A stretch of 64,000 bases of DNA from an uncultured Saprospiraceae bacterium (GTDB lineage Bacteria > Bacteroidota > Bacteroidia > Chitinophagales > Saprospiraceae): the NCBI GenBank assembly GCA_937926205.1, contig CALEYL010000011.1, positions 186,001 to 250,000 of the forward strand, given 5' to 3'. The notes under the pieces were generated by a model. That model was not told where the DNA came from and did no database searches. It saw only the letters and a list, made by a program, of their open reading frames with translations. The translations under genes and the position numbers were made by a program. Below are positions 35,866 through 45,180 of this stretch, piece by piece (positions within the stretch are counted from its first letter, which is position 1; each line of letters opens with the position of its first letter).

Positions 35866-38277
35866 ATGTCAAAAAAATACCTCCTGAGCATTCTGGCAGC
35901 GTTCTGCCTTTGGATGGGTAATCCAACAAGCGCCCTCGCACAACCTGCCTGCCCCAACGGGCTATCCTCCCTTATTGTCAGTATCCGTACCGATGGATAT
36001 GGCTATGAAGTTTCCTGGTCTGTCATTGGATCTTCCGGGACCGTTTATCACCAGGTCAATTCACATACCTACGCCAATCATACCCTTTATCAAACCCAGG
36101 TTTGTATTCCTGCGGATGAATGCGTTACCGTCAATATCCACGACTCTTATGGCGATGGTTTATTGAACCCTGGTTATTTCAACATCTCTCTGAATGGTGA
36201 AATTATCGCCAGTGGCGGCCACACGTATACCTATGACTTCAATACCAATGTTGGTTGCTCAGGCGGCGAAATATGCCTGCTCGCAGACACCATCACGGAA
36301 GGGATACACCAGACGACCTTCAATTCGCACTGGTATACTTTCATTCCCGATTCAACAGGGTCCTACCTCGTTTCTACCTGCGATCTGGACACCTGCGACA
36401 CCAAAATATGGGTTTACGACCAGTGCCCTGCCAATGGCGGCGCTGACGACAACACCGGCACCATTTTATACGATGACGATAAGGGAGGATGTGCTCCTCA
36501 GGCTTCTTTGACCGGTTATTTTGAAGGCGGGGAAACCTATTACATCCGCATCGGCGATAAAGACGACAGCTGCGGCGATACGATCACCTGGGAGGTGCAA
36601 TACCTTGGGCCTATCGTCGGTTGCACCGATCCGAATTCCTGCAATTACAACCCTCTGGCCACGGTTAGCGACAACTCCTGTCTGCCGCAGGGACACCCGG
36701 ATTGTCACGGGCCGGATCTGAGCATCAACCACCAGACACTGGCATCCAGCATTTACCTGACAACGCTCAACTCCACTGATGCCTGTCTGGTCGCAGAAGG
36801 TTGTGTCAATGGTTATGGCCAAAGGGACATCATCCGCTTTTCCACGCGGATTGACAACATAGGGCTGGAAGATTATTTTATTGGTTCGCCTGCGCCCAAT
36901 AATACCCAGTTTACCTATGACAACTGCCACAACCACTACCATTACGATGGTTATGCGGAATACCTGTTGTTTGACAGCGATGGCGCTTCCAGCCCGGTCG
37001 GATTTAAAAATGGCTTTTGTGTACTTGATTTGTTTTGCCCCAATGGCGGGACGGCAAAATACGGCTGTGGCTACATGGGCATTTCAGTAGGTTGTGCCGA
37101 CGAATACGGCTCTGGTTTGCCTTGCCAGTGGATTGACGTAACCGACATTGCTGATGGTACCTATACTTTTGTCACCCGTGTCAACTGGGACAATGCTCCC
37201 GATGGTCTGGGCCGTCTGGAAATGGATACGCTCAACAACTGGGCACAGGTTTGCATCACCCTGGATCGCTCTTCCGGCGCCCTGCAAATGAGCGTGGATG
37301 CCAATTGCGCACCTTTTGTCGATTGTGCGGGAACACCTTACGGCAATGCCCGCCCGGATTGTAACGGCGACTGTAACGGTACTGCCATTCGCGGGGATTT
37401 GGATGCCAACGGCGTTCAGGAAATGGTTGATGCTGCTGCGTATGTGGAAGCCATTCTGGCGGACGATATTGAAGCTTTGCCTTGCAACGACCTCAATGCA
37501 GATGGCGAGATCACCGTTTTTGACGCATCTCTGCTGGCCAGCTGCCTCAACTATGGCGCAGGACATTTTCATACCGGTACCGGAACGCACAACCATTGCG
37601 ATTTTCCCTCTGGTGTGACCAATCCCAACGACACCGTTGCGCTCAGCATCATTGCCGCTGATTTTGACGAAGGTTATATTGACATCGGCATCCGCAACCC
37701 GCAATCGCGCATCAATGCCTACCAGTTCCAATTGGAAGGCGCCATGATTATGGATGTCGAAAACCTCGTTGATCCTGCAGTATACCCCATTGCACCACAC
37801 GCCAACATCGCAGACGCCATGGTCATCGGCATCTCTTACCAGGATTCCATGATCAACAAGTCGGGGGATGTACAGCCTTTATGCCGCATTCGTCTGTTTG
37901 AAATTACCGCTGATACCATTTGTATCAAACGGGTAATCTCAGCAGTGAACAGCAACCAGGAACAGGCTTATTCCTTTGTGGAAGGCGACTGTGTGGCTGC
38001 ACCTGTTGTGGCTACTTTTGAACCACAAAAACAATTGAGCGTACAAATTCAGCCAAACCCAAGCTCCGGCAATGCTTTGCTGCGTTTTGACAATCCAAAC
38101 CGCCAAAGCTTCCAGCTTCTGTTGCTCGACGCCAATGGCCGCGTTGTCGGACAATACGATAAAGTTACCGGCAATGAAGTGACGCTGAATGCGACTAATC
38201 TGCCGGATGGCGTTTATGCCTACCGACTGATTGGGGATTCGGCGAGCGCTGTTGGACGTTGGGTCATTCAACGTTAA
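35866..38277 (+). CDS. Lysyl-oxidase-like secreted protein with dockerin-like region and T9SS sorting domain
   Basis: The 803-residue protein has a signal peptide (1-25), two Cys-rich beta domains (about 26-250), a GCTDPNSCNYNPLA motif common in Bacteroidota exoproteins, then a lysyl-oxidase domain (about 280-480). Three copper-ligand histidines are seen at H355, H357 and H359 (CHNHYHYDGYAEY). By alignment from memory with animal lysyl oxidase, K381 (GFKNGFC) and Y414 (DEYGSGLPCQWIDVTD) occupy the positions of the lysine and tyrosine that form the LTQ quinone cofactor. EF-hand-like dockerin repeats lie near 511-565 (GDLDANGVQ, NDLNADGEI) and a T9SS domain near 725-803. It may be an extracellular copper amine oxidase acting on protein lysines or other amines; activity is inferred. 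Confidence 0.85.
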   Translation: MSKKYLLSILAAFCLWMGNPTSALAQPACPNGLSSLIVSIRTDGYGYEVSWSVIGSSGTVYHQVNSHTYANHTLYQTQVCIPADECVTVNIHDSYGDGLLNPGYFNISLNGEIIASGGHTYTYDFNTNVGCSGGEICLLADTITEGIHQTTFNSHWYTFIPDSTGSYLVSTCDLDTCDTKIWVYDQCPANGGADDNTGTILYDDDKGGCAPQASLTGYFEGGETYYIRIGDKDDSCGDTITWEVQYLGPIVGCTDPNSCNYNPLATVSDNSCLPQGHPDCHGPDLSINHQTLASSIYLTTLNSTDACLVAEGCVNGYGQRDIIRFSTRIDNIGLEDYFIGSPAPNNTQFTYDNCHNHYHYDGYAEYLLFDSDGASSPVGFKNGFCVLDLFCPNGGTAKYGCGYMGISVGCADEYGSGLPCQWIDVTDIADGTYTFVTRVNWDNAPDGLGRLEMDTLNNWAQVCITLDRSSGALQMSVDANCAPFVDCAGTPYGNARPDCNGDCNGTAIRGDLDANGVQEMVDAAAYVEAILADDIEALPCNDLNADGEITVFDASLLASCLNYGAGHFHTGTGTHNHCDFPSGVTNPNDTVALSIIAADFDEGYIDIGIRNPQSRINAYQFQLEGAMIMDVENLVDPAVYPIAPHANIADAMVIGISYQDSMINKSGDVQPLCRIRLFEITADTICIKRVISAVNSNQEQAYSFVEGDCVAAPVVATFEPQKQLSVQIQPNPSSGNALLRFDNPNRQSFQLLLLDANGRVVGQYDKVTGNEVTLNATNLPDGVYAYRLIGDSASAVGRWVIQR

Positions 38278-38305
38278 TTTTAGCTTCTGGTAAATGCTTA
38301 TGCTT

Positions 38306-38341
38306 GGCCCCAAAATCGGTAACTCCGGTTTTGGGGCCTTT
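38306..38341 (+). terminator. Terminator after the lysyl-oxidase-like gene
   Basis: GGCCCCAAAATCGG at 38306-38319 pairs with CCGGTTTTGGGGCC at 38325-38338 with one mismatch, followed by TTTGT. The left arm is the reverse complement of 33204-33217 in the composite repeat. Confidence 0.75.
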
Positions 38342-38398
38342 GTATGCTCAGATCATCACAAAACCTGCTTCAGACTTGGCATTCTCCCGCTAACTATT

Positions 38399-38406
38399 GA
38401 CCTTTG
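38399..38406 (+). promoter_or_regulatory. Probable -7 box for the thioredoxin-fold gene
   Basis: GACCTTTG differs from TAnnTTTG in one base and lies 19 bases behind a TTGG that could be the -33 element (38376-38379). The ATG follows at 38443. Confidence 0.35.
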
Positions 38407-38442
38407 AGGAAGAATAGGGATTTAACATCGCATCGCCTGCTT

Positions 38443-39864
38443 ATGAAAAACATACTGCTCTCTTCCATTCTTTCTTTTCTATTTGTGGCACTCCACGGCC
38501 AAAGCGGCTGTGAAATTCAGGTAACCATCGCTGGTTATTCTTACGATACACTTTGGTTTGGCCACACGGTGGGTAAACGGGCGGAGCCGGAATTTTTTAG
38601 CCTTCGGCAGGCAGACGGAAGCTTTTTATTGAAAAGTGATGCGTCCCTTCCGCAGGGGATGTACGCCCTGATCATGAGGCGCGGTCCGGGTGTCGCTTTG
38701 CAGCATACGCCTTGCTGGCTGGCAGACGGACAACGTCGCTTTTCTGTACAATTCTCGTACATTCAGATGAATTCGACCATCGTGTTTACGGGGTCACCGG
38801 AAAATGAAATCCTGTACGATTACCTGAAACACTATCAGGAAATGACCGACCGCCTGGACGCGATTACCGACAACTGGAAAGAAGCGCCCGATCAACCCGA
38901 GTTTATCGCAAAAGTAGGCGCCGAACAGGCTCTTCAGCAATATCAAACCGAGTTCATCCGGATGCACCCCGGCACTTTGACAGCAAAACTGGTGGAACAG
39001 ACGATTTTTCCGACACCTCCTGCGCCGAAGGAGCCTTATAAGACCTGGCAGGAAGAAGCGGAGGCACGGCATCAGTGGCAGAAGAATCATTATTTTGACC
39101 GCACAAACTTAGCAACGGCAGATTTTCTGCGCCAGCCACTCTGGCTTGACCGCACAGATTTTTACGTCACCAAGCTCTCCCCGCCTAACCCCGACAGCAT
39201 GATCGTCATGCTGGAAAGTGTGTTTAAACAACTTGAACCGAATGTAGAAGGATATCAGTATTACATGCGCTACATGCTGAATTCGCTGAGCCGCATGAGC
39301 CGCTTCCGCACCGATGAAGTGTTTGTGTATTTTGTCAGAAAGTATGTTGACACCGGAAAAACAAACTGGATTGAGGAAAGCGAAAACTATCGGTACCAGG
39401 CGGAAGCCAGTCGCATGGAACCCCTTTTTGTGGGAAAAAAAGCCCCGGATCTGACACTTTACGACAAAGACAACAAAGAAGTTTCTTTATACGGCGTGGA
39501 GGCTCCCTATACGATACTGGTTTTCTGGCGCTACGACTGCTCGCACTGCAATAAAGAAATACCGATTCTGAAAAGGGTCTATGAAAAGCTGAAGTCGAAA
39601 GGCCTGAAAGTTATGTCGGTTTGTGGAAACAGCGGCGACAACATCCTGCCCAAATGCTGGCAATTTGCCGAACGCATCGGTATGCCTGCGGAATGGTATC
39701 TCCTCGCCGACCCGGGGCGTCGTTCGCGTTTTCCATCCGTTATGAACGTGAGCGGTTATCCCCGCCTTTTTTTGATGGATGCCAATAAAACCATCCTGTA
39801 CAAACAAGGGGGAGAAGCTTCGGAAAAAACGATGACCCGGATGTTTGAAGAGGTGATGAAGTAG
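38443..39864 (+). CDS. Secreted thioredoxin-fold (TlpA/DUF5106-like) protein with CxxC
   Basis: The 473-residue protein starts MKNILLSSILSFLFVALHGQ, a signal peptide; an upstream TTG at 38404 would delay it. The N-terminal part (about 22-110) resembles DUF4369, the middle is helical (DUF5106-like), and the C-terminal 140 residues are a thioredoxin fold with the redox motif CSHC in FWRYDCSHCNKEIPIL and a cis-Pro in NVSGYPRLFLMD. Related Bacteroidota proteins act in periplasmic or surface disulfide chemistry. The partner is unknown. It converges on aroC, with 9 bases between the stops. Confidence 0.8.
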   Translation: MKNILLSSILSFLFVALHGQSGCEIQVTIAGYSYDTLWFGHTVGKRAEPEFFSLRQADGSFLLKSDASLPQGMYALIMRRGPGVALQHTPCWLADGQRRFSVQFSYIQMNSTIVFTGSPENEILYDYLKHYQEMTDRLDAITDNWKEAPDQPEFIAKVGAEQALQQYQTEFIRMHPGTLTAKLVEQTIFPTPPAPKEPYKTWQEEAEARHQWQKNHYFDRTNLATADFLRQPLWLDRTDFYVTKLSPPNPDSMIVMLESVFKQLEPNVEGYQYYMRYMLNSLSRMSRFRTDEVFVYFVRKYVDTGKTNWIEESENYRYQAEASRMEPLFVGKKAPDLTLYDKDNKEVSLYGVEAPYTILVFWRYDCSHCNKEIPILKRVYEKLKSKGLKVMSVCGNSGDNILPKCWQFAERIGMPAEWYLLADPGRRSRFPSVMNVSGYPRLFLMDANKTILYKQGGEASEKTMTRMFEEVMK

Positions 39865-39873
39865 CGGAATACC

Positions 39874-40953
39874 TCACACCTTCGCCATCCGTTGCCGCAG
39901 CAGATGATCGGCCAGCACCAGCGCCGCCATGGCCTCTACAATAGGCACGGCTCGTGGCAGCACACACGGATCGTGGCGTCCTTTGCCGGCAACCACAGCT
40001 GCTTCCCCGAGCTCATTAACGGATTCCTGTTCCGGAACGATCGTCGCCACCGGTTTAAATGCTACCCGAAAGTAGATGTCCATGCCATTGGAAATGCCGC
40101 CCTGGATGCCACCGGAGTGATTGGTGCGCGTTTTGATGACCCCGCCGTCGTTGTAAAAAGCGTCGTTGTGTGCAGAGCCGCGCATCGCGACGCCTTCAAA
40201 ACCAGAGCCAAACTCGAAGCCCTTGCAGGCATTAATGCTCAGCATGGCCTTACCGAGGTCGGCGTGTAATTTGTCGAAAACCGGCTCACCAAGACCCACC
40301 GGACAATTTTGAATGACGCAACTGACCACCCCGCCAATGGTATCGCCGGCTTTGCGGACTTCCCGGATCAGGGCCTCCATTTGCATGGCCATTTCGGGGT
40401 CGGGGCATCGAACGGGGTTGCTTTCAGTGAGCAGTAAATTCAGATCCTGATAAGGTTGTTCCAGTTTCAGATGCCCGACCTGACTCACGTAGGCAGATAC
40501 GGTAAGTCCGTTTTCCAGCAAAAAGAGTTTGGCAATGGCGCCCGCAGCCACACGGGCAGCTGTTTCCCGCGCGGAAGAACGGCCACCTCCTCGGTGGTCG
40601 CGCAATCCGTATTTGCTTTGCCAGGTATAATCGGCGTGTGAAGGCCGGAAAGCATCGGCAATGTGGCTGTAATCCTGTGAGCGGGCGTCCGTGCTGGGAA
40701 TGACCATGGCAATGGGCGTACCGGTGCTTTTGCCTTCGAAAATGCCGGAAAGAATCTGAACGGTATCGCTTTCTTTGCGCTGCGTGACAATGGCGGATTG
40801 CCCCGGTCGCCGGCGATCCAATTCAGATTGAAGATAGCGTTCGTCAATAGTTAGCCCAGCCGGACAACCATCTACGACCACGCCGATGGCGGCGCCGTGT
40901 GATTCTCCAAAAGTACTGATCCGAAATGCCTGTCCAAATATACTACCTGCCAT
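39874..40953 (-). CDS. aroC: Chorismate synthase
   Basis: The 359-residue protein has the family signatures GESHGAAIGVVVDGCPAG, DRRRPGQSAIVTQRKE, RGGGRSSARETAARVAAGA and RTNHSGGIQGGISNGMDI. It converts 5-enolpyruvylshikimate-3-phosphate to chorismate, the last shared step of aromatic amino-acid synthesis, and needs reduced FMN. Length and motifs are those of the standard cytoplasmic enzyme. It stands alone and not in an aro operon. Confidence 0.95.
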   Translation of the reverse strand: MAGSIFGQAFRISTFGESHGAAIGVVVDGCPAGLTIDERYLQSELDRRRPGQSAIVTQRKESDTVQILSGIFEGKSTGTPIAMVIPSTDARSQDYSHIADAFRPSHADYTWQSKYGLRDHRGGGRSSARETAARVAAGAIAKLFLLENGLTVSAYVSQVGHLKLEQPYQDLNLLLTESNPVRCPDPEMAMQMEALIREVRKAGDTIGGVVSCVIQNCPVGLGEPVFDKLHADLGKAMLSINACKGFEFGSGFEGVAMRGSAHNDAFYNDGGVIKTRTNHSGGIQGGISNGMDIYFRVAFKPVATIVPEQESVNELGEAAVVAGKGRHDPCVLPRAVPIVEAMAALVLADHLLRQRMAKV

Positions 40954-41082
40954 GTTGTTGATGTTCTGTATGCGAAGGTAGGGACTTCAAAGGAACTTTC
41001 TTTGGCAGAAAGCGTTTGTATTCCACCTGTCTTAACTTAGCGGGTCGAATGAAAGTTTGTATTTTCGCCCTGTGGTAGGGGG

Positions 41083-41130
41083 GGGAAGGCAAATAGGCAA
41101 AATGCAAGGGGCAAATTGGCAAAGGGCAAT
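41083..41130. repeat. Low-complexity GGCAAA-type tract upstream of mutS2
   Basis: Imperfect repeats of the word GGCAAAT/GGCAAAG occur here (GGCAAATAGGCAAAATGC, GGGGCAAATTGGCAAAGGGC). Similar tracts follow truB (52120-52148) and the last gene (63966-64000). Confidence 0.4.
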
Positions 41131-41162
41131 TTCAACCAATACTACCCGGCGATAAATGAATT

Positions 41163-43550
41163 ATGGACATGGAACTGGAACCAAGGGATTTATACGAAAA
41201 ACTTGAATTTAACAAGGTTGTCGAATTGCTGGATGAGGCCTGTTTGGGAGAACAGGGCAGGGAGCGCGTACACGAAATCAAGCCGCTGGATGACCGCCAG
41301 GCCATAGAACGGCTGCTGGATGAAGTAAAAGAATATAAACTTACCATTGAGCAAAACGACCCATTTCCCATCAAAACTTATTTCGACATCACGGAAGACC
41401 TGCGCATGCTGGAAATCCAGGATTTTGTGTTGCCGGAGGAAGGATTTAGACGCATCAACATTGTACTATTGTTTGTGCGGGACATGTTTCGTTTTTTCAA
41501 TGTCGTGCGTCGTCCGATTTACCCCACACTCTACGACATCATTCGCCACATATCTTTTGATGAAAGTCTGGTGGAAGCCATTGAACGCGTCATTGACGAA
41601 GAAGGTAATATTCGTCCGGATGCTTCACCCAAACTGTTGAAAATCAGAAGAAGCATTCAGGCCCGGCAAAAAGAACTCGACAAAGTTTTTCGGATGCTGG
41701 CCAACGAATACCGCAACAAAGGCCTGTTGAGCGACAATGTGGAGAGCTTTCGAAACGGCAGGCGGGTACTGAGTGTACCTTCCGAGCACAAGCGCAAGAT
41801 CAGGGGCATCATCCATGATGAGTCTACCACTGGAAAAACGGCTTTTATTGAACCGGAAGCCGTCATCGAAATCAACAACGATATTTTTGACCTCGAAACA
41901 GAGGAACGCCGCGAAATCTACCGCATCCTGAAAGAATTGAGCGCAACGGTACGGCCCTATGTACCCCTGTTACAGAACTACCAGGAACTCATCATCTGTT
42001 TTGATGTGGTGCAGGCAAAAGCCCGGGTGGCTGTTCGAATGAATGCCAATGTGCCGCGTCTGGTAAAGCGCCTGGCCATCAATATTCAGGAAGCTTACCA
42101 CCCTCTTTTGTATTTGAAAAACAAACAGTTAGATAAAACAACAGTCCCTTTCAACCTGACCCTTTCACAAAATAACCGCATCCTGATGCTGAGCGGGCCC
42201 AATGCCGGTGGTAAATCGGTGACGATGAAATCGGTTGGCCTGCTGCAACTTATGATGCAATGTGGCTTGCTCATTCCGGTGAGCAAAGAATCGGAGATGG
42301 GGGTTTTTCATAAGTTTTTTGCTGATATCGGCGACCAGCAATCGCTTGAAGACGACCTCAGTACTTATAGTTCCAGGCTTGCAAATGCCCGCTTGTTTCT
42401 GGAAAAGGCCGACGACAAAACCCTTGTGCTCATTGACGAATTCGGATCCGGTACAGACCCCAAAATTGGCGGCGCCATTGCCGAAGGGGTGTTGCGGGAA
42501 TTAAACCGCTTAAGGGTCTTTGGGGTGGTCACGACACACTATTCCAACCTCAAAGTTTTTTCGTTTAAAACCAAAGGTCTGGTCAACGGCTCCATGTATT
42601 TCGACAAAGACCATTTGTTGCCGACCTACGAATTGAAAGTCGGGCGCCCCGGCAGTTCCTACGCCTTTGAAATTGCAGAAAAAATCGGCCTCGACGATCG
42701 GGTCATGCAGTATGCCCGCCAGAAAATCGGACAGAATGAAAAAGCAGTAGATGAATTGCTGGTAGACCTGCAGCGTGAAAAACAGGAGTCAGAAGAGTTG
42801 ATCCGGGAACTTGCTCAAAAACAGCAACAACTCGACAAGCTCATCCGGAATTACGAACAATTGCATCTGGATCTTGAATTCCGTCGTAAAAAGGTGAAAT
42901 TGGAGACCAAAGAAAAAGATTTTGAGCAGACCGCCAACCAAAACAAAGAGTTGGAGCGGATTATCCGGGAGATCAAGGAGGGGCAAAATCTTGAAAAAGC
43001 CAAAGAGCTGGCACAAAAGGCAAAAGAAAGCCGTCGGCAAATCGAGCAGGAGATCGTTCAGATAAAAGAAGAAATATACCAGCCCATCCTGTCCAATAAA
43101 AAAGTAGAAGTCAAAATCGGCGACTATGTAAAATTGCGCAGCGGAGGCGCCACAGGCCTCGTGGAAGCCATTGAAAAAGGCAAAGCCGTGGTGCTGATGG
43201 GGCAAATGCGCATGAAAATCAACTCCGTTGACCTGCTGCAGGCCAATGAGCCCCTCGATGTGCAATCTCAAAGAAGCATTCAAACAGATGCGGTACAACA
43301 GGCTGCTGCGTTCCAGCCCAAAATTGACGTTCGGGGCATGCGTATGGAAGAAGCCATGAAAACGATAGAAGAGTTTGTGGACCGGGCTTTGGTCAATGGC
43401 ACTTCAGAACTGCGCATCGTTCATGGAAAAGGCGACGGCATTTTGCGCAAAGTCGTGCGGCAAAAACTGAGAGAATACAACATGCCGATGGAGATGTGGC
43501 ATCCGCCTGCTGAGGATGGGGGAGACGGCGTGACGATTGTAAGAATTTGA
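41163..43550 (+). CDS. mutS2: Endonuclease MutS2
   Basis: The 795-residue protein has the MutS2 core, Walker A SGPNAGGKSVTMKSVG (about 340-355), Walker B LVLIDEFGSGTDP, a long coiled coil (about 530-650) and a C-terminal Smr domain (about 721-795; IDVRGMRMEEAM, HGKGDGILR). It lacks the mismatch-recognition domain of MutS. MutS2 acts on branched DNA and, in some bacteria, on stalled ribosomes. A near-match -7 box TATTTTCG lies at 41060-41067. A second ATG two codons in is possible. Confidence 0.93.
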   Translation: MDMELEPRDLYEKLEFNKVVELLDEACLGEQGRERVHEIKPLDDRQAIERLLDEVKEYKLTIEQNDPFPIKTYFDITEDLRMLEIQDFVLPEEGFRRINIVLLFVRDMFRFFNVVRRPIYPTLYDIIRHISFDESLVEAIERVIDEEGNIRPDASPKLLKIRRSIQARQKELDKVFRMLANEYRNKGLLSDNVESFRNGRRVLSVPSEHKRKIRGIIHDESTTGKTAFIEPEAVIEINNDIFDLETEERREIYRILKELSATVRPYVPLLQNYQELIICFDVVQAKARVAVRMNANVPRLVKRLAINIQEAYHPLLYLKNKQLDKTTVPFNLTLSQNNRILMLSGPNAGGKSVTMKSVGLLQLMMQCGLLIPVSKESEMGVFHKFFADIGDQQSLEDDLSTYSSRLANARLFLEKADDKTLVLIDEFGSGTDPKIGGAIAEGVLRELNRLRVFGVVTTHYSNLKVFSFKTKGLVNGSMYFDKDHLLPTYELKVGRPGSSYAFEIAEKIGLDDRVMQYARQKIGQNEKAVDELLVDLQREKQESEELIRELAQKQQQLDKLIRNYEQLHLDLEFRRKKVKLETKEKDFEQTANQNKELERIIREIKEGQNLEKAKELAQKAKESRRQIEQEIVQIKEEIYQPILSNKKVEVKIGDYVKLRSGGATGLVEAIEKGKAVVLMGQMRMKINSVDLLQANEPLDVQSQRSIQTDAVQQAAAFQPKIDVRGMRMEEAMKTIEEFVDRALVNGTSELRIVHGKGDGILRKVVRQKLREYNMPMEMWHPPAEDGGDGVTIVRI

Positions 43551-43557
43551 AAATGAG

Positions 43558-43615
43558 GAAATTTGATAATTTGATAATTGAGACATGATCCCAATCATCA
43601 AATTATCAAATTTTC
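43558..43615. terminator. A/T-rich hairpin between convergent mutS2 and ndk
   Basis: GAAATTTGATAATTTGATAATTG at 43558-43580 is nearly the reverse complement of 43592-43615. Its place between two stop codons suggests a bidirectional terminator. The word TTTGAAAAT also occurs in the flanks. Confidence 0.6.
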
Positions 43616-43621
43616 AAATCA

Positions 43622-44041
43622 TCAAATCAACTCCATTCCTGCGAAATGGAAGGCAGATTCGATGCCTGCATTTTCGTCTGAATCAGAGCCGTGAACGGCA
43701 TTTTCACCGACGTTTTTTGCATAAAGCGCCCGAATGGTACCGGGTTCTGCTTTAGCCGGATCGGTTGCGCCGATCAATTTGCGGAAATCTTCCACAGCAT
43801 TGTCTTTTTCGAGCACAGCCGCAACGATTGGGCCTGAAGACATAAATTCAACCAGTTCGCCGTAAAAAGGACGTTCTTTGTGAACAGCGTAAAATGCGCC
43901 TGCTGTTTCTGCGGACATGCGCGTCAGTTTCATCGCAACAATGCGAAAACCCGCCTTGTTGATTTGAGCAAGAATAGCGCCGATATTCCCCGCTGCTACT
44001 GCGTCGGGTTTGATCATGGTGAATGTGCGAGTACCTGTCAT
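43622..44041 (-). CDS. ndk: Nucleoside-diphosphate kinase
   Basis: The 139-residue protein begins MTGTRTFTMIKPDAV and has the active-site H117 in ENAVHGSDS, plus the conserved RPFYGELVEFM and GPIVAAVLE segments. It balances nucleoside triphosphate pools by phosphate transfer through a phosphohistidine. The ATG at 44041 gives a normal family N-terminus, whereas that at 44107 would add 22 residues. A promoter box lies at 44092-44099. Confidence 0.95.
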   Translation of the reverse strand: MTGTRTFTMIKPDAVAAGNIGAILAQINKAGFRIVAMKLTRMSAETAGAFYAVHKERPFYGELVEFMSSGPIVAAVLEKDNAVEDFRKLIGATDPAKAEPGTIRALYAKNVGENAVHGSDSDENAGIESAFHFAGMELI

Positions 44042-44091
44042 ATTACTGTTGTTGTGTGGATGAGAAAGCATCAGAATTTTAAAAAACGCCG

Positions 44092-44099
44092 CAAAGGTA
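44092..44099 (-). promoter_or_regulatory. Bacteroidota -7 box for ndk
   Basis: CAAAGGTA reads TACCTTTG on the minus strand, an exact TAnnTTTG match, about 51 bases before the ATG. It lies inside the longer open frame, supporting the short ndk start. Confidence 0.55.
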
Positions 44100-44158
44100 A
44101 GAATCACTCAATATTTCCCCAACAATTTCTAATTTCGCATCCTGATTATAGCAAGCGC

Positions 44159-45163
44159 ATGGAATACATTAGTGAAATTCGATCTCTTTTGGCCTCGCCC
44201 AAAGATATCGTCATAACCTCTCACCGCAATCCTGACGGCGACGCCCTTGGCGCTTCGCTCGCCCTTTACCACTATTTGGTGCAGTCGGGACATCAGGTGC
44301 AAATCCTGTTTCCTTCCGATTATCCTGATTTTTTTAGTTGGCTGCCCGATGTGAGCCGTATTATCGATTTTGACAACCACCCCGATGAATGCAGGGCTAT
44401 TGCGGAAAAAGCACAGGTGGCGTTTTATCTGGACTTCAATTCCATTGACCGCATTGACAAGCTGGGGGAAGTCCTCGACGCGCTTAAGATGCGCAAGATC
44501 ATGATTGACCACCATCTGTATCCGGAACCAGCGGCCGATTTCATCATTTCTGATACGTCTGCCAGTTCTACCTGCGAGATGATTTATGATTTTATTTGCG
44601 CGCTTGGGGATAAAAATGCGATTAACCGCACGATTGGCGATTGTATATATACCGGCATTGTGACCGATACAGGCTCGTTTAAGTACAATACCTCTCCAAA
44701 GTTGTTTTGCATTGTTTCCGAGCTGGTGGAATTGGGTGTTGATGACAATGAATTGCAGGATCTTATTACCAATAACCTGAATGAGAAGCAGTTGCGCTTG
44801 CTGGGGCATTGCCTGCACAACCGTATGGAAATCTTGCCGGAATTCAAAACCGGAATCATTTCGCTGACGAAAGAAGATTACGCAACCTTTGATATTCAGC
44901 GGGGCGACACAGAAGGCATCGTCAATTACCTGCTGAGGCTCCGGGAAATTCAGTTTGCAGCTTTTTTCATGGAGCAGCCCACCATCGTAAAAATGTCTTT
45001 CCGTTCAAAAGGCGAATTTTCGGTTCATGAACTGGCCAGAAAGCATTTTAAGGGAGGCGGACATAAAAATGCCTCCGGCGGCTCTTCTTTTCAAAGCCTC
45101 AGTGCAACAATGAAGCGCTTTAAGGCATTATTGCCTGAATACGAAAAAGAACTTAATAACTAA
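44159..45163 (+). CDS. DHH-family phosphoesterase (NrnA-like nano-RNase/pAp phosphatase)
   Basis: The 334-residue protein has the DHH domain metal motifs H22, D26, D28 (SHRNPDGDALG) and MIDHHLYPE, and a DHHA1 domain ending GGGHKNASGG. Proteins of this size and motif set degrade short oligoribonucleotides and dephosphorylate 3'-phosphoadenosine-5'-phosphate. The start ATG at 44159 gives MEYISEIRSLLAS. A near-match -7 box TAATTTCG lies at 44130-44137. The FKBP gene follows 17 bases after the stop, probably in one operon. Confidence 0.87.
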   Translation: MEYISEIRSLLASPKDIVITSHRNPDGDALGASLALYHYLVQSGHQVQILFPSDYPDFFSWLPDVSRIIDFDNHPDECRAIAEKAQVAFYLDFNSIDRIDKLGEVLDALKMRKIMIDHHLYPEPAADFIISDTSASSTCEMIYDFICALGDKNAINRTIGDCIYTGIVTDTGSFKYNTSPKLFCIVSELVELGVDDNELQDLITNNLNEKQLRLLGHCLHNRMEILPEFKTGIISLTKEDYATFDIQRGDTEGIVNYLLRLREIQFAAFFMEQPTIVKMSFRSKGEFSVHELARKHFKGGGHKNASGGSSFQSLSATMKRFKALLPEYEKELNN

Positions 45164-45180
45164 TTTCATAACTTACTTTT

